The translations under genes were made by a program, and so were the position numbers. A stretch of DNA of 64,000 nt, from assembly GCA_030765045.1 (NCBI GenBank), contig CM060961.1:35853805-35917804 (forward strand), written 5' to 3'. The notes beneath the pieces were generated by a model that saw only the letters and a list, made by a program, of their open reading frames with translations, did no database searches and was not told the origin of the DNA. This document shows, piece after piece, positions 49,262 through 61,711 of this stretch. The DNA is from Tenodera sinensis. Taxonomy: Eukaryota; Arthropoda; Insecta; Mantodea; Mantidae. Within the stretch, counting starts at the first letter, position 1, and every line of letters begins with the position of its first letter.

Positions 49262-49430
49262 GTCAGAGTAACGTCTGTGGACCACATTTGGGAAGTCCCA
49301 CGTTCAAATCTCGAAGACGAACTAATCTGTTTTTGTTTTCTTCCAAAACATTACACGAAAGCGAAAGCGTCCGAACTGTTTTAATCCAAAAACTAGGTCA
49401 ATCCCATGACCAACCTCAACGCAACGTTGT
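49262..49430 (+). mobile_element. Short tRNA-like SINE fragment
   Basis: TCTGTGGACCACATTTGGGA, AGTCCCACGTTCAAATCTCG (B box near 49301-49311) and a C/A-rich body parallel the 37830 element with more divergence. Confidence 0.6.
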
Positions 49431-49594
49431 CTAGCTACTTCACGTCTGAAAGAGCTGTTCGGAGTGTTCCTTCACGTCTTTTAAGTGATTAATTTTTTGA
49501 AACCGTTCCATCTAAAGGGTGATCTGGCTTGGGGAAATTTACTTGAATTTTTTGGGTTGCGTTCTTGGAAGATGCTGAACTTAAATACAAAGTT

Positions 49595-49780
49595 TGGTAT
49601 TTAACTGACTTTTCGTTTTAGTGTTCAAAGACACAGCCACAGGCACATACTCGTACACACACAAACAACAACCATTTCTTAAAAATGCTCTTCTTAGATT
49701 CAGAGGGTCCCCAAAAGCCCAGTTCTCAATATCAAATTATTGGCTAGAATGTCACCAATTAGCATACTTAGTAGGGTAAA
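49595..49780 (-). repeat. TIR-like repeat fragment (proximal end)
   Basis: The diverged minus-orientation copy has TTTAACTGACTTTTCGTTTTAG, CACACACAAACAACAACC, TTTCTTAAAAATGCTCTTC and GATTCAGAGGGTCCCCAAAAG. It is truncated after the start region. Confidence 0.6.
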
Positions 49781-50274
49781 CACTGTGCATTATAGATCAG
49801 TAAAATATAATGTAACTTGCTGTTTGCCGACACTGTTATAAAGGTTCGCTCAGGTAGCGGAAGGATATACAAAATATGATTGTAATTGCATTAATTACTT
49901 GCGGTTGCAGTAGTGATATTGGATGTTTATTCTGGACACAGTAATAACTACGTATGTGTGTGTGATGTTGAAAAGCGCGACTGTCTGTGCGAGCTTTAAT
50001 CGGGTCCAGTGATCTGACCGACCCCAGCGGTGTTAAATTGCTTAATTCTACAGCACGGACATGACAAGTGACAGTGACTGGTAAATTACACCACTTTCGA
50101 CACAATGTAAACTGCAGCTGCTACTACTCTTTCAAGGACACTGCACTCAGCCACTGTTGCCAACTTACCTTCTTTTCCCGCTGACTTTAGTCTTTAACCT
50201 TCGGTTAGGCGCCCGTGCTGGTAGAACACTGTTAGTCGCGTGGGGCCTAGTAGATCCTCGCTTGCATTTATTTT

Positions 50275-50400
50275 TACTTTCTCTACTGGTAAGTAGGGGA
50301 AGTATTGTATTCCACCCAAAAATTCGATGTCGAGATTTCACCGAAAATATATGTTTTGAAGCCCCCTGAATTCAAACAAAAAAGCATTTTTACAAAAAGG

Positions 50401-50476
<76 letters not shown>

Positions 50477-50556
50477 CCTGTGGACAGTATAACTCAAAAA
50501 CAAAACGTAATTTAAAAACCGAAGTTGGTATTTAAGTTTAATGTCTTTCAAGGATG
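50275..50556 (+). repeat. TIR-like repeat 5' part, fused to an LTR-like unit
   Basis: It starts ACTTTCTCTACTGGTAAGTAG, includes a (GT)n of about 36 units, and stops at TTCAAGGATGTG, where unrelated sequence GAACGCCATAATTATGG begins. The same junction recurs at about 63135. Confidence 0.85.
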
Positions 50557-51420
50557 TGAACGCCATAATTATGGAAAATAATACTGCTTCACATGACAGA
50601 ATTAAATAATCGGGGAATATTAAAATCGTCACATATATAAAAGGTACAGACCTGGGAAGATTGTTCAGGGTTAAAATTGTCAGAAGGGACACTTAATGGT
50701 ACAGACAGGTCATTAGGGGCAAGCGTCAGGTAGTCAGCCTGATGCATCGTAACACCAGTTTTCCTGGAAATCGCTTAGCACGGGTGTGTTGAACAGGAAA
50801 ACAAGAGATGGTCAGGTGCGCTTCGGCGAAACCGTTTTGCCACTGGAGAGGAAGTGAAAGGCAGTCACTTGTCGCCCAGATGCCCGAGCGAGCAGGTCAG
50901 TCACGGGACTTGCCTTCCGGATCCTTGAGTGTGAGGACACATACATTTTACAGCAACAATCTTCAGTCTTAGTAAAGATACAGTAACGACGTAACGTTTC
51001 TAATAGCGGTCGGCAAATCTCAAGCATTATTTTGATTGAGAATAAAAGTGTTTAAACGAAAGCTCTGGCTTTTATTGAACACACTCACGCATACCCAGAA
51101 ATTAAGATCCATGCAGAGCAGCCGGAGTAGAACCCACCTGAGAACAGCATTCCGCTGTTGTGAGACCACGTGACAATAGTAGCTCATCTTGGAGAGATCC
51201 CATCTATCTTGGTATCTACGTTCCATTTGTAATATATTTCAAAGCTCACTATGGTGCCCCATAAACAAGAAATCTAAAATTTATGTATAAAAGCTGGTTT
51301 GCTCAGCGCGCGTGATTTCTCGTGAAGAGGTGACACGTCTTAGAATAAACTACTTGAAAATGCTGCTTATCGACGGGAGGTAAATACCCAGTAATTTAGA
51401 GGCAACAGGTTCGTGGCAGA
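50403..51420. repeat. Unit A of a near-identical pair (partner 62982-63999)
   Basis: Beyond the (GT)n, every base from 50475 to 51420 has a partner 12,579 bp downstream with only scattered differences (for example g50521/a63100 and c50820/c63399-type matches with occasional substitutions). The unit joins the repeat (to 50556) with an LTR-like sequence. The partner is cut by the window end. Confidence 0.85.
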
Positions 51421-51578
51421 TTCTACCAAACACCGTCATTTCGTTAATAGGATAAAGCTCTTCCATAACGTGCAGGTTAATGGAGGAGGCCTTCTTTAAT
51501 ACCGTCATTAAAACCACGGCATATGCACGTGCCACAAGGCACAATCAGCTTACTACTGTAAAATGATTTCTTACAACA
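50881..51578 (-). mobile_element. Possible LTR of a retrotransposon (boundaries uncertain)
   Basis: Reading the minus strand, a possible LTR ends GGGCA, then TC, then TGGGCGACAAGTGACTGC (50861-50878), which looks like a tRNA primer-binding site of Gypsy-type elements. AATAAAAG (rc of 51069-51076) would be the polyadenylation signal. A TGTTGTAAG start near 51578 is a guess. On the plus strand TATAAAAG (about 51287) followed by AATAAA could argue for the opposite orientation. No gag or pol is recognisable. The partner of the binding-site motif is at 63440-63457. Confidence 0.35.
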
Positions 51579-51837
51579 TCAGTAAGTCTACTTCCAGGAT
51601 TATTACTCTGCAGAAAATTACACAGCTCGTAAAAGTGATTGGTAAAGAGGGATGGAAAAAATGTGAGAGATTAAGTCCGGTGTATATTATAAAAAAGGGG
51701 AAGTTAAGTGAGGAAGGAAATGGAAATTATAAGATAATTTGGTCAAAATAAGTGAATTTAAATACGAAAGTTAAAAAGACAGATTTGTAAAAGGTTAGGT
51801 AATTAATTCTAGTTAAAGAATAAACAACACACGTAAA

Positions 51838-52716
51838 AAAATCTGATGTGTTGCACTCACATGACTTTCTCTACTCTTGAACTAACCATTCTTACAAACT
51901 CTTATTCCTATATCTTCTTTCTTAACAGTTGAGATATACATTTGTACAAATTGTCTTATTGCCTATTTCCTTGTAGGTGAAAGGGGAATGTTAGAATACA
52001 GTAGGCTTTGTGTGATAGTCAAATGTCTGAGATTCTGTTGTCTTTGCACACTTAACATATAAAAAAAATGAACAACGATGATCCATTTCACGAAAGTTCT
52101 AAGTTTTTCGAAAATTACACATGACAAGGAATATCTCCGAAATGGTTCACCCTACAAGAAAATTTATTGAGACATAAATTGTGTATTTTAGCAAGATTTA
52201 CATTTTTTGTAGAGTATAATTTGGTCTATCTCTAACGGTTTATCAGTTATGCAAAAGTCGTCCAGAGTAAATACGACTACAGGGGCTACAGCCAGAAAAT
52301 TCAACATATTCATTTCATTTGCCATCAAAATATCTCAAACATGTGACATTTTAATCAAAATCGTTGGAGTCATTTTCAAGAACATCAAAATTTTTGCAAA
52401 ATTTTCCATGTAAAGGGTAGTTTAGGGTGGGGCTATTTTCTTCAAAATCTTCGTGTCGCATCCTTGAAAGACATTAAACTTAAATACCAATTTTGGTTTT
52501 TAACCGACTTTTCCTTTTTGAGCTATGCTGCCCACAGACTGACAGACTGACACACAGACTGACAGACTGACAGACACACAGACACACACACGGATCTTTT
52601 TCTAAAAATGCTTTTTTTGGATTCAGGGGGCCTCAAAGCATATATTTCCGGTGAAATCTCGACATCGAATTTTTGGGTGGAACACAATACCTCCCCTACT
52701 TACCAGTAGAGAAAGT
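51838..52716 (-). repeat. Full-length copy of the TIR-like repeat
   Basis: Perfect inverted 12-mers are at 51864-51875 and 52705-52716. The distal block AAAAAAATCTGATGTGTTG precedes the first. All internal landmarks are present, with a short CAGACTGACAGACTGACA tract in place of long (CA)n. Confidence 0.85.
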
Positions 52717-53052
52717 AAAAATATATGTAAAGAATCTCAGAGGGCTGTCCAATGCTAGGGGCTAGGGATCAAGTTCATGGGCAGATCAAGGTGTATATGC
52801 TTCAGTATTCAATAAACTCAATTCAATTTCAAATAAACATAGAAGTCTTCTGGGCCCCTAGCGATCATACCCTTTCCTGCCCCATCCTAGTTTTCTAAAT
52901 ATCATCTCTGGTACAGATTAAAACTCACCTTTATATATTTGATAAAGCATGTTGAATGTGAGGCGATAATGGCATGGGTAGTGGGTGAAGGAAGTGATAC
53001 AATATAAATAATTACATACCAGCAATGTCGCAATTGATTTAATTTACTTATG

Positions 53053-53502
53053 TTAAAATAAGTATTCGGAAGATTCATAATTTACAAAACCCCCACCCCT
53101 GCTCTCCAAGTCAGTGACTTTGATGATCCATTCGCGTTGTTTGGCGACGTCAGTGAATGCGACTGGTCGCAAGTTGAAGGCCATAGACGCGACACCCACC
53201 AGTTCCTTGTTCTGGTTCACCAGAGGAGCGCCAGGGTCTGCTTCACAGGGAGTCTTTTCACACTCAGGCACCCACGCACACAAAGTGCGAGGGAAAATGG
53301 CATCATCGTATGGTTGATACATTGCCGCGCACGCATCGTGATCTACGACGGTAAATTCCGATTTTTCCATTTGATCGTTATGTTGTCTCATTGTATTCCA
53401 ACCACCCCAACCACAGACAACTACCGTTGCTCCTACGGGAGGTGTAGTTCGTGCCAATGGAACTGGCTGCAACACATCAGTGAACATGAATGGTGTGGCA
53501 AC
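53053..53502 (-). CDS. Exon 5 of serine protease homologue (terminal exon, altered Ser site)
   Basis: The terminal exon follows acceptor TTATTTCACAG and encodes residues 110-258. It carries VVVCGWGGW (the usual GWG turn), the altered CEADPGAPL motif and a C-terminal FTDVAKQREWIIKV helix typical of the family. The loop carrying the Cys that normally pairs with the Cys before the Ser motif is shortened, and that Cys is missing. The C-terminal tail of about 20 residues is Gly-, Glu- and Ser-rich. No AATAAA is obvious just downstream; an ATTAAA lies about 10 nt after the stop. Confidence 0.88.
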   Translation of the reverse strand, partial: VATPFMFTDVLQPVPLARTTPPVGATVVVCGWGGWNTMRQHNDQMEKSEFTVVDHDACAAMYQPYDDAIFPRTLCAWVPECEKTPCEADPGAPLVNQNKELVGVASMAFNLRPVAFTDVAKQREWIIKVTDLESRGGGFVNYESSEYLF

Positions 53503-56500
53503 CTGTGAAATAAGGTATTTGTTATACAATTGACATCACAGAGTTGAGAAGTACTTATTATAGGTTCTAACAAAGGCTTAAGAACACACATTGATATTTT
53601 GAAATTTTCTCTTCGAAGAACACTTACAGTTCGTTCGGTTTATGTGGAAACATGGGAATTAGAGAGAGAACGCACTACTGCCCGCGCTTTTGTGGGTACT
53701 CCATGACTGCCTAATCCCATTTCGCATCGGTTCCATGCAACATGCAACGGTGCGATTGACTGCCTGACTATAGCGCAGCTATCAGAGAGCAGCGCTTTAA
53801 GAGCTGCTGTTAGATAGCGTCAGTGTAGAGATCCTGTCCAAGAAGGGTTCCTTGGAGGGTACCGGTAAGTTGGTAAGATCTTAGGCTTCATGGATATCGG
53901 ATGCTGGATCACATCCGCAGTCTTCACACGCATCTTCCGATTCAGAGTAACTGTCTTCTAAACTTATGTTGAAACTGTCCAATATGTCGTCCATTAATTC
54001 GTCTTTTTCCCCAGTACATTTCTTCTACGCGCTTCACATGCTCACAGACAGCTTTCCAATTTTCGGGCAAGAAATGCGATGTGTGCGACCTATAAATTTT
54101 ACTACGAATAGCCGCCTTTGTAAATGAAGTGGCTGTTGTGCTTGTTGGTTGTCTGTTTGGTCGTTTCCTTCCTGGTGTTCTAACAGCGGTCCCATTTGCG
54201 TCTGCTTTCTTTTTTTCTTGCAAAATTCTGTATATTGAAGTGCGAGATACACCAGTAGCTGCGGCGGTTCTTTCCATGACCTGTGTCACGGACATTGTTG
54301 GTTTGCTCGATGTTAACGCCTCTAGTTCATCAGCAAAACACTTATGTACCAAATATACAACTTCCCGTGCATCAGATTGAAGAGGTTTCTCCTTTCTTCC
54401 AACACCAGCTTGGAACAATACGATTGTCATCACAATGAGCAGGACTAAACGCATCACCAGCATTTCCATATTTCACTCTCAATATTAAGGGTACATAAGT
54501 AGCCCCTACACTCGTCGAAACACGTATTACCGACAGACGCAGACTAGGCAGTCGCGGATAGCCGTGGCGATGTGTTGTCATCCCTCCCCTATCACAGGGA
54601 GGGGTAGCGCTAAGTAGGTCATGTTCCAACTTAGACCAGACGGAGTGTAATATTATTAAAGACTGAGGGCGTGTGCGTTTTCCCATAGGTGTACTGCACA
54701 TGGAATTTACTATTATCGCTCGCGCATGTAAACAACTGCAGGCAGGTACAGCCTGACCGCATCACAACAGCACAACCTACAAGCATCATAAACTATGTAT
54801 TCTGGAACTGCACTTAAAACGCTCATAAGGTGGAAGTGATCCACCAGACTAACAGTGAATTTCTCATGTTGTGAATAACAAGAAGGTCTAATACCAAAAT
54901 GTTGAAAAGCTTATTGTTTTCTAGAAAAAAGTATTTTTATCAAAAAATTTATCATCTCCTGGCTGAATTATTATTGATTGAAGGTTCTTGATTTATGACT
55001 ATATTCATAGAAAATTGGCGTATTTCAATAGATCCAGCGGTTTTTGCTTAAATTAAATTTTATTGCAACAAAAAGGCAACAAATAATGGGTTCAAGATTC
55101 GGATGCCTCTGGAAGCTCTCGGCTGTTCTTCGGCCTCAGGGCAGTTACTCCTCGACCTTCTGATTTCATATGGATATAACTGACACACATGTTTTGGTTA
55201 TCCCCTGTTAAACTGCAATATCTCTGTAGAACTTGCCGCACTTGTGGAAACCATTTGCTAGCCATTTAATCAGCGCGTTTTACTTAACAATCTCTTTTCG
55301 TACCAGAACAAAATGGAAGCTACAGTCCTAATGGATGTAATGGCATCCTAACAATCAACATAGTAGCATTCAGTGGTGCAACCTACAGTAAAAGCAATGC
55401 ACTATAAACAGACACCTCTCCGATCTCGCTGGCTTATTCATCATAAGATTGAATCCACTGGTAAATAGTGCTAATTTAAACCCTTTTTTAATTTTTTTTT
55501 TTTCAAGTTATAAACTTCGTCAATTATTATTAAACTGTATATGATAACAATGCTATATTTATAAATACAGTTGAACTGTAGAATAAATGAGGTTTCCCTT
55601 TTGATATGGGGCCTTTGCCCTTCACGGGATATTTTAGGCTATTTTAATTTCAATTTTCCAAGTATTCAATAAACAGACATTTCAACAATTTCAATTTCAC
55701 AACACGTCCCAAAAATGTTGCCGAGCAGTGTTGTCACATAGGGAGTTTAAGTTGCATAGGTAAAGAATGACGCATTTTTCTGTGAATTACTTAAGAATTC
55801 AGACATTCCAGGGCGTCAAAGAGGGCTGTGGTTTATCTCCCAGATTGTGAAAGGTGTAGGCCGAGGATTATATGTGAATAATTTTATATACTGACGATAT
55901 CGTTTTAATTTTCGAACAGGAAGATAAGCTGCTATACGCACTATATTGCCTAATATAATATGCAAAAACATACAGTTCTAAGATTCATTTAAAAAGCAAA
56001 GCTTCTGGTTTTTAAGCATAAACACACATGGAGAAGTAAAATAATAATACGAGATAACAGAATAGAACAGATTTCGATGTTTAATTATTTAGGTACGATA
56101 GCTTCATATGATACATTTTTAAATATTTTTGGAATGTTAAAGAATACCCTGAAAACACGAACTAGGAAAGAAACAAAAATTTAGTTTTATAATGTGATGT
56201 CGTTACGAGACTATAGGAGAAGACCTAAATATTGAATGTGTATCTAACAAGTTAACACATTATAGCGATAATTCGTTAAATAATTTGAAATGAATGTTAG
56301 GAATTAGAATTTCGAAAATAATGAAACATCAAACAAAAGGAATTCGAGGAGTAGGTTGAACGAGGAAGAGTTGGAAAGATAATGTGAGACTGGAACAGAC
56401 CCGAGGTGTAATACATGAGAAGAAGAAGAAGTATTTTCACACTTAAAGATAATTAAATGCTAGTACCTGAATGACAGCGATATCGTAGTCAGCTGTTAAG

Positions 56501-59500
56501 TTGTTGTAATTCTCATGCATGGTGACGTTTTTTATTTCGTAGATGTGCCCTCCTCTGTTTCTGAAGCTCGCACTAGCCCTTATACGGAAGTGAAGTGACG
56601 GATAACTTTGCAAAGAAACACATGATTAGTACAATAACTTACTGCATTAACACATTCCTTCACAGAAAGAGAGTTATTACTCACTTTACGACACAGTGAG
56701 CTGCTGTGAGAGCAAACTTCTTTGAAATTGCACATGCTGCGCACATATGTTGGTAGGAGTGGGACGAACATAACAAGGAAAGCTGCAGGAAAACAGATAT
56801 TTCGATAAATACCCTGTTAATAATTATTATACCGTGTGACTCAAAGGTCAGTTGACAAATGGTTAAAAAAAATTGATGTGTTGCACTCAAATACTCTTGT
56901 ACTAACCATTCTTACAAACTCTTAGTGTTAGTTAAGATAAACATTTGTACAAATTACTGTTTATTTTTTCGTAGGTGCAAGGGGAATATTACACTACAGC
57001 AGACTTTGAGGATAGTCAAATCTCTTAAAGCTTTCAGACCCTGTTCTCTTGGCACACTTAATATATAAAAAATTAACAACGATGTTCCATTTCACGAATG
57101 TTTGTTTTCCGAAATTGACACCAATATCAAGGAATAGCTCCAAAATGGTTCACTCTGAAAAAAAAAAAAATGTAGACTTAAACTGTGTTTTAGCGAGAAC
57201 TACATTTTACTCAGGGGTCTCCGTCTAGGGGATATGTGAATGGCGACCACAAGGTACCCAAGCTGAGCAGAACATTACTTCCACTTACTGGTGTTTTGCT
57301 CCTCACTGTAACTTTTCTATCTGACCTTACCTTGGCCATCTCTTGTTCTCTCCCGACCCCGATGCTATTAGGGTTCCTGAGGGCTAGGGAGTCTTTATTT
57401 TTCCAACCTCTCCATTTCTCTATAAAATCTTAACCCCTAACATGCTGACCTGTCATGGCATGTAATACGTCCTCTGACTGGTAATCAGAGGATATGGTCG
57501 GTGAATTTATTTTGATAATTCTCCCGGTCAGGTCGGTGAGACCCGTAAACCAATGACAAGTGTGGTCCTCCAGACATTCTGGGGGTTGTGAGAGAGCGAT
57601 GTGATCGCCAAAACATAAAAATATGGTGCTCTCTAAAAAAACGATTACTATTGCTCTCTTCAATATTCATATTGAAAAATATTGGAGAGCAAGAGATTAA
57701 TGACTTCATTGTCAGAAATCCAGCATTAGCTAACAACAACATTTTTGTGTAGTAAGATTTTGTCTAGCTCTCGCGGTTTACGAGTTATTCAAAACTTATC
57801 CAGAGTAAACAGGATATAGTGAGAAAATTCAAAATATACATCTCACTTGTCATACAAATATCTTAAACATTTGGCATTTTAATCAAAATCGTTAGAGCCA
57901 TTTCCAAGAAAATCAAAATTTTGGAAAACTTAAATACCAACTTAGGTTATTAACCGACCTTCTGTTTTTTAGTTATGCGGCCATGACCTAGCCACAACGC
58001 TTGGAGTTAGTGGCAACATCCGATAGTATAGCATCGTAGTTATTTTAACAAATAATATGTTTATTTTTATTATTTAACTGTCAAATAATATGCCTACTAC
58101 AACATATGAATCTTTTAAAACCAAGTGTTTATTTTTACTGTTTGGCTGTAATACTATACCACTAGAATATATCAATTTTTGTCTTTTTTGTCATGATTTG
58201 TTTAAGAAGCACCACTGAATGTGTATCACGCTGACCTGCCTGAATGACAAATGCAGGTCCGTGGTGGCCAGTCCGCTTCAACTACGTCACCTTACTTGGA
58301 AGATGTGAAGGTGTGCGACTAAGGACACCAGATCATGGTTCTTCATCAGAATAAAGCGCCGATCCATAACGCGATGCCTGTGAAGAGGTTTCTGGCGAAA
58401 AACATTCCACTAATGGGGCATTCACTGTATTCGCCTGACCTAAGATCATGTGACTCTTTTCTCTTCCCAAAAGTTAAGGTTCGAGTCCCTGGATGCAGTG
58501 ATTGAATTCCGACGGAGCTGAAACACATTAGGGATTCCTCTATCTTCATGTTAGTCAAGATAAATAGTTGCAGAAATTTTCTTATTGCATATAAATATAA
58601 GGTAAATAACGTCAAAAGTTTAGTGTAAGATGTAATCAGGCACATCTAGTTAGGGCGTTTTTCCACATTTGTCTACTAATCTTTATGTCACACAGTGTAT
58701 GTAAATGTTTCACAACTTAAGAAATATCCCTTAAGTGGTTACATCAGGGGAAGACAGGTAACGCTGCTGTGACGTCAGTTCACTCAGCTCATATGCTCCC
58801 GTCCAAGGTCAGTTGAACGTGTGACGTCACAGCGGGAAAGAGGAAATCAGTGCCGGACATCGCAATTTTAATGCTGACGGTTTCAATTACGGAATAGTCA
58901 CAGATTATAAATAATTACATATATAGTGTCAATTCTAGTTTATGTGAACAGTCATGTTATAACGCAAATAGAACAGGAATTATAACTATTTTGCCTGAGC
59001 TAGACGAGAGCTATACAGAACAATTAGGTGGACATTTTCCGACATTTGCCGTTTCGCTTTTCTTTAACTAGTTTGTCAATGTTAGGGCTCAATGTACGGC
59101 ACATTTGTAACCGAAGACTGCATGTTAGATTGTGATCTGAGAATATGCTTCGGGATTTTGACTTAGAAGGGTTCATAACAGAAAAGAATTGTTCGCACAC
59201 ATACGTGGAACCAAACATACATAATACCCGTGCAACAAGGGCATACAACCTTAGAAATCTGTTTTGAGGAACATTCTTATAAAAATCAGCCAAGTCTTCC
59301 TTGTGTTTAAATTTGTCCTTCAGCAAATTGTCGCACTGTAAATTTATCAATTCACTTTGCTACCTGCTAGAAACATTGTTAATATCTAGTGAATACGGGG
59401 TCGCAAAGATCTGAAACGTAGTTGACAATGTTTCTACATCTTGAAGCCTGGTCTCAAACTAGTGTGAAACACGGGGAACTGAACACATGCGCCGCTGATC

Positions 59501-61665
59501 TAGGCAGCCTAGCAATACTCTGCTCTCACCTGACGTCACACGAACGTACAAGCTGGCTCTTCTTTTAAATACGTCACACGGCCCGAAGTTGTCTTCCCCT
59601 GGGTTACATAAATCAATGATAATTTAACAAGAGATGTTTTACATTCGTATTACTTTCCCTATTCACCGCACCACAAGGCTTTCTTACAAAAGCAAATTTT
59701 CTTATTATTCCTTATACACTTTCAATTCACAGTTACATATTCCGTTGTAGATATAGTGAACCCAATCTGATTTTATATAGCGTGTCGGTATGTCTTCACC
59801 TAGGTCATATATGGCTCCCGTTTTATACATTACTTCAACGATCGTAGCGCCTGCAAATTCATGACTGACTTCCCGTTATACATAAACACAGGATCGTTTA
59901 AAGAGTTTGCTGAATAGGGAAACACACGAGCTAAGGTAAAGCATTGCTTCCAAAGTTTTTGGCGTTTTCAAAATTTCATTTTGGTTTTAATTCATATCAA
60001 AATTTAAACACGTGGAGCAATGTGTGGAAATGGCTGACTTGAGCTCCAGCACACTTTGATGTAAAAACTCCTAGATCTTTGAGAGGTAGAACTGGAACTT
60101 CAAAATTCAATGCCACAACTGGGATTTGAACCACAGACCTTCCGCTTACCGGGCGGCTGCTCTACCACTGAGCTATTGTGACAAACTGCCAGAATGGCAT
60201 TAAATTCTCAAGGCCAAGGCCTACCGCCCAGCCGCTGCGTCCCCCACAGGCGTCATTGGTGAGGTGCAGTACTAGAGGGTGGGACGTGGTCAGCGCCCCG
60301 AGCCCTCGCGGCCAGTTATGCGGTCTTCTCGACCTGGGGCCGCTACTTCTCCATCAAGTAGCTCCTCAATTGGTCCCCCCGGGACCTAACGAGGCTGAGT
60401 GCGCCCCGTGCCAGACCTCCCAGAGGGGATAAAATCCCCATGCTGGTACCGGGGATCGAACCCGAGTCCTCCGCGCCACAGGCAAGCTGCACTACGGAGG
60501 CGGCCTGACTTACTATTGTAAGTACTTTATATCTAGATCTTTGTTGTCAAGCTCTTCAACGAGTATCGTATTTATGTTACAACTATATTTAAAAGGATTT
60601 TTAACTCTAGTGAAGGCCATTTTACATAACTATTAACATTAATTAATGGATGTTTGCGTCCTTTACTCCATGTATACAGAGACTCACATTGAATTTCTTA
60701 GCAACCTTTAATACTGGTGATACTTTATATAATTTAACGTCATCAACATAGATTAAACTTCTGGAGTGTTGGACATTAGGTAAGCTATATGTAGCTTTTA
60801 GGGACCCTGCCCTGTCTGTCGTCTCTCCTCAAATCCGGCCACCCTTAGTACCCTCTCACCTTATACCTCCCTCTCGAGGGGCGCCCCGTACTAACTACCC
60901 TCCCCAAAATGTGTTAAATAATAATAGTCATAAGTTTTAGTGTTGTCACTTACCAGATAGGGATAACGAAGTACGTCTGTAATCTTACCCCCAACAAGAT
61001 GACCGTCGCACACTCCAACTGAAAAGTATCACAAATTATTAATACACACACACACACACACAGACACACACACACACACGCACGCACGCACACGCACTCA
61101 CAGACGGTGTCCGAAAATTAGACCGATAAACTTTGAAACTTTGAGGGCTGATAGATAACATAGTTTTAAACACTTTTTGTTAAGGAACGTTTTTTGCTGC
61201 GATGCTTCGTTTAAGCGCTAGACGAGTTAATGTCATAGATTACTTCTGCCACCCAGTTTAGGTATTTACGGCAAAATCAACAATGCAAATTTGTATTGCA
61301 TGTATCTTAGTAAGGCACACTATCTTAACAAACACAGAACATATAAAAAAACACAAACATGTCATTGTTTACAGTTAATCTTAGCTTTACTATTCAAAAT
61401 TAGACCAACGAACTTTTAAAGCAGAAAAATGGCTGGTGTCTTTGCGGGAGTACGGCAGAATATGATACGCTGATGCGCTCTTTGTGTCAATGGGCGTGAG
61501 CGCTTAAACGAAACATCGCAGCAAAAACTTGCCTTTTCAAGGTAAATCGCTATTCTGTTACTTTCTCGAGTTATTTACAGTAAGTAGAGCAAGTATTGTC
61601 TTCTACCTAAAATATTACCGAGATTCCAACAGATACATTTTGAAGTTTCCATAAATCCCCCAAAG

Positions 61666-61711
<46 letters not shown>

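Noticed and set aside
54129..54380. Plus-strand open frame with a Leu/Phe-rich start
   Set aside because: It is the antisense shadow of the IS630-like derivative.
56681..56890. A 69-residue protein starting upstream of the TAAHC motif
   Set aside because: The part before 56782 is intron; a TTTTCCTGCAG acceptor and phase match with exon 2 define the exon start.
60112..60182. Functional tRNA-Thr gene
   Set aside because: C at position 33, two T-stem mismatches and a directly abutting SINE favour a tRNA-derived SINE head or pseudogene.
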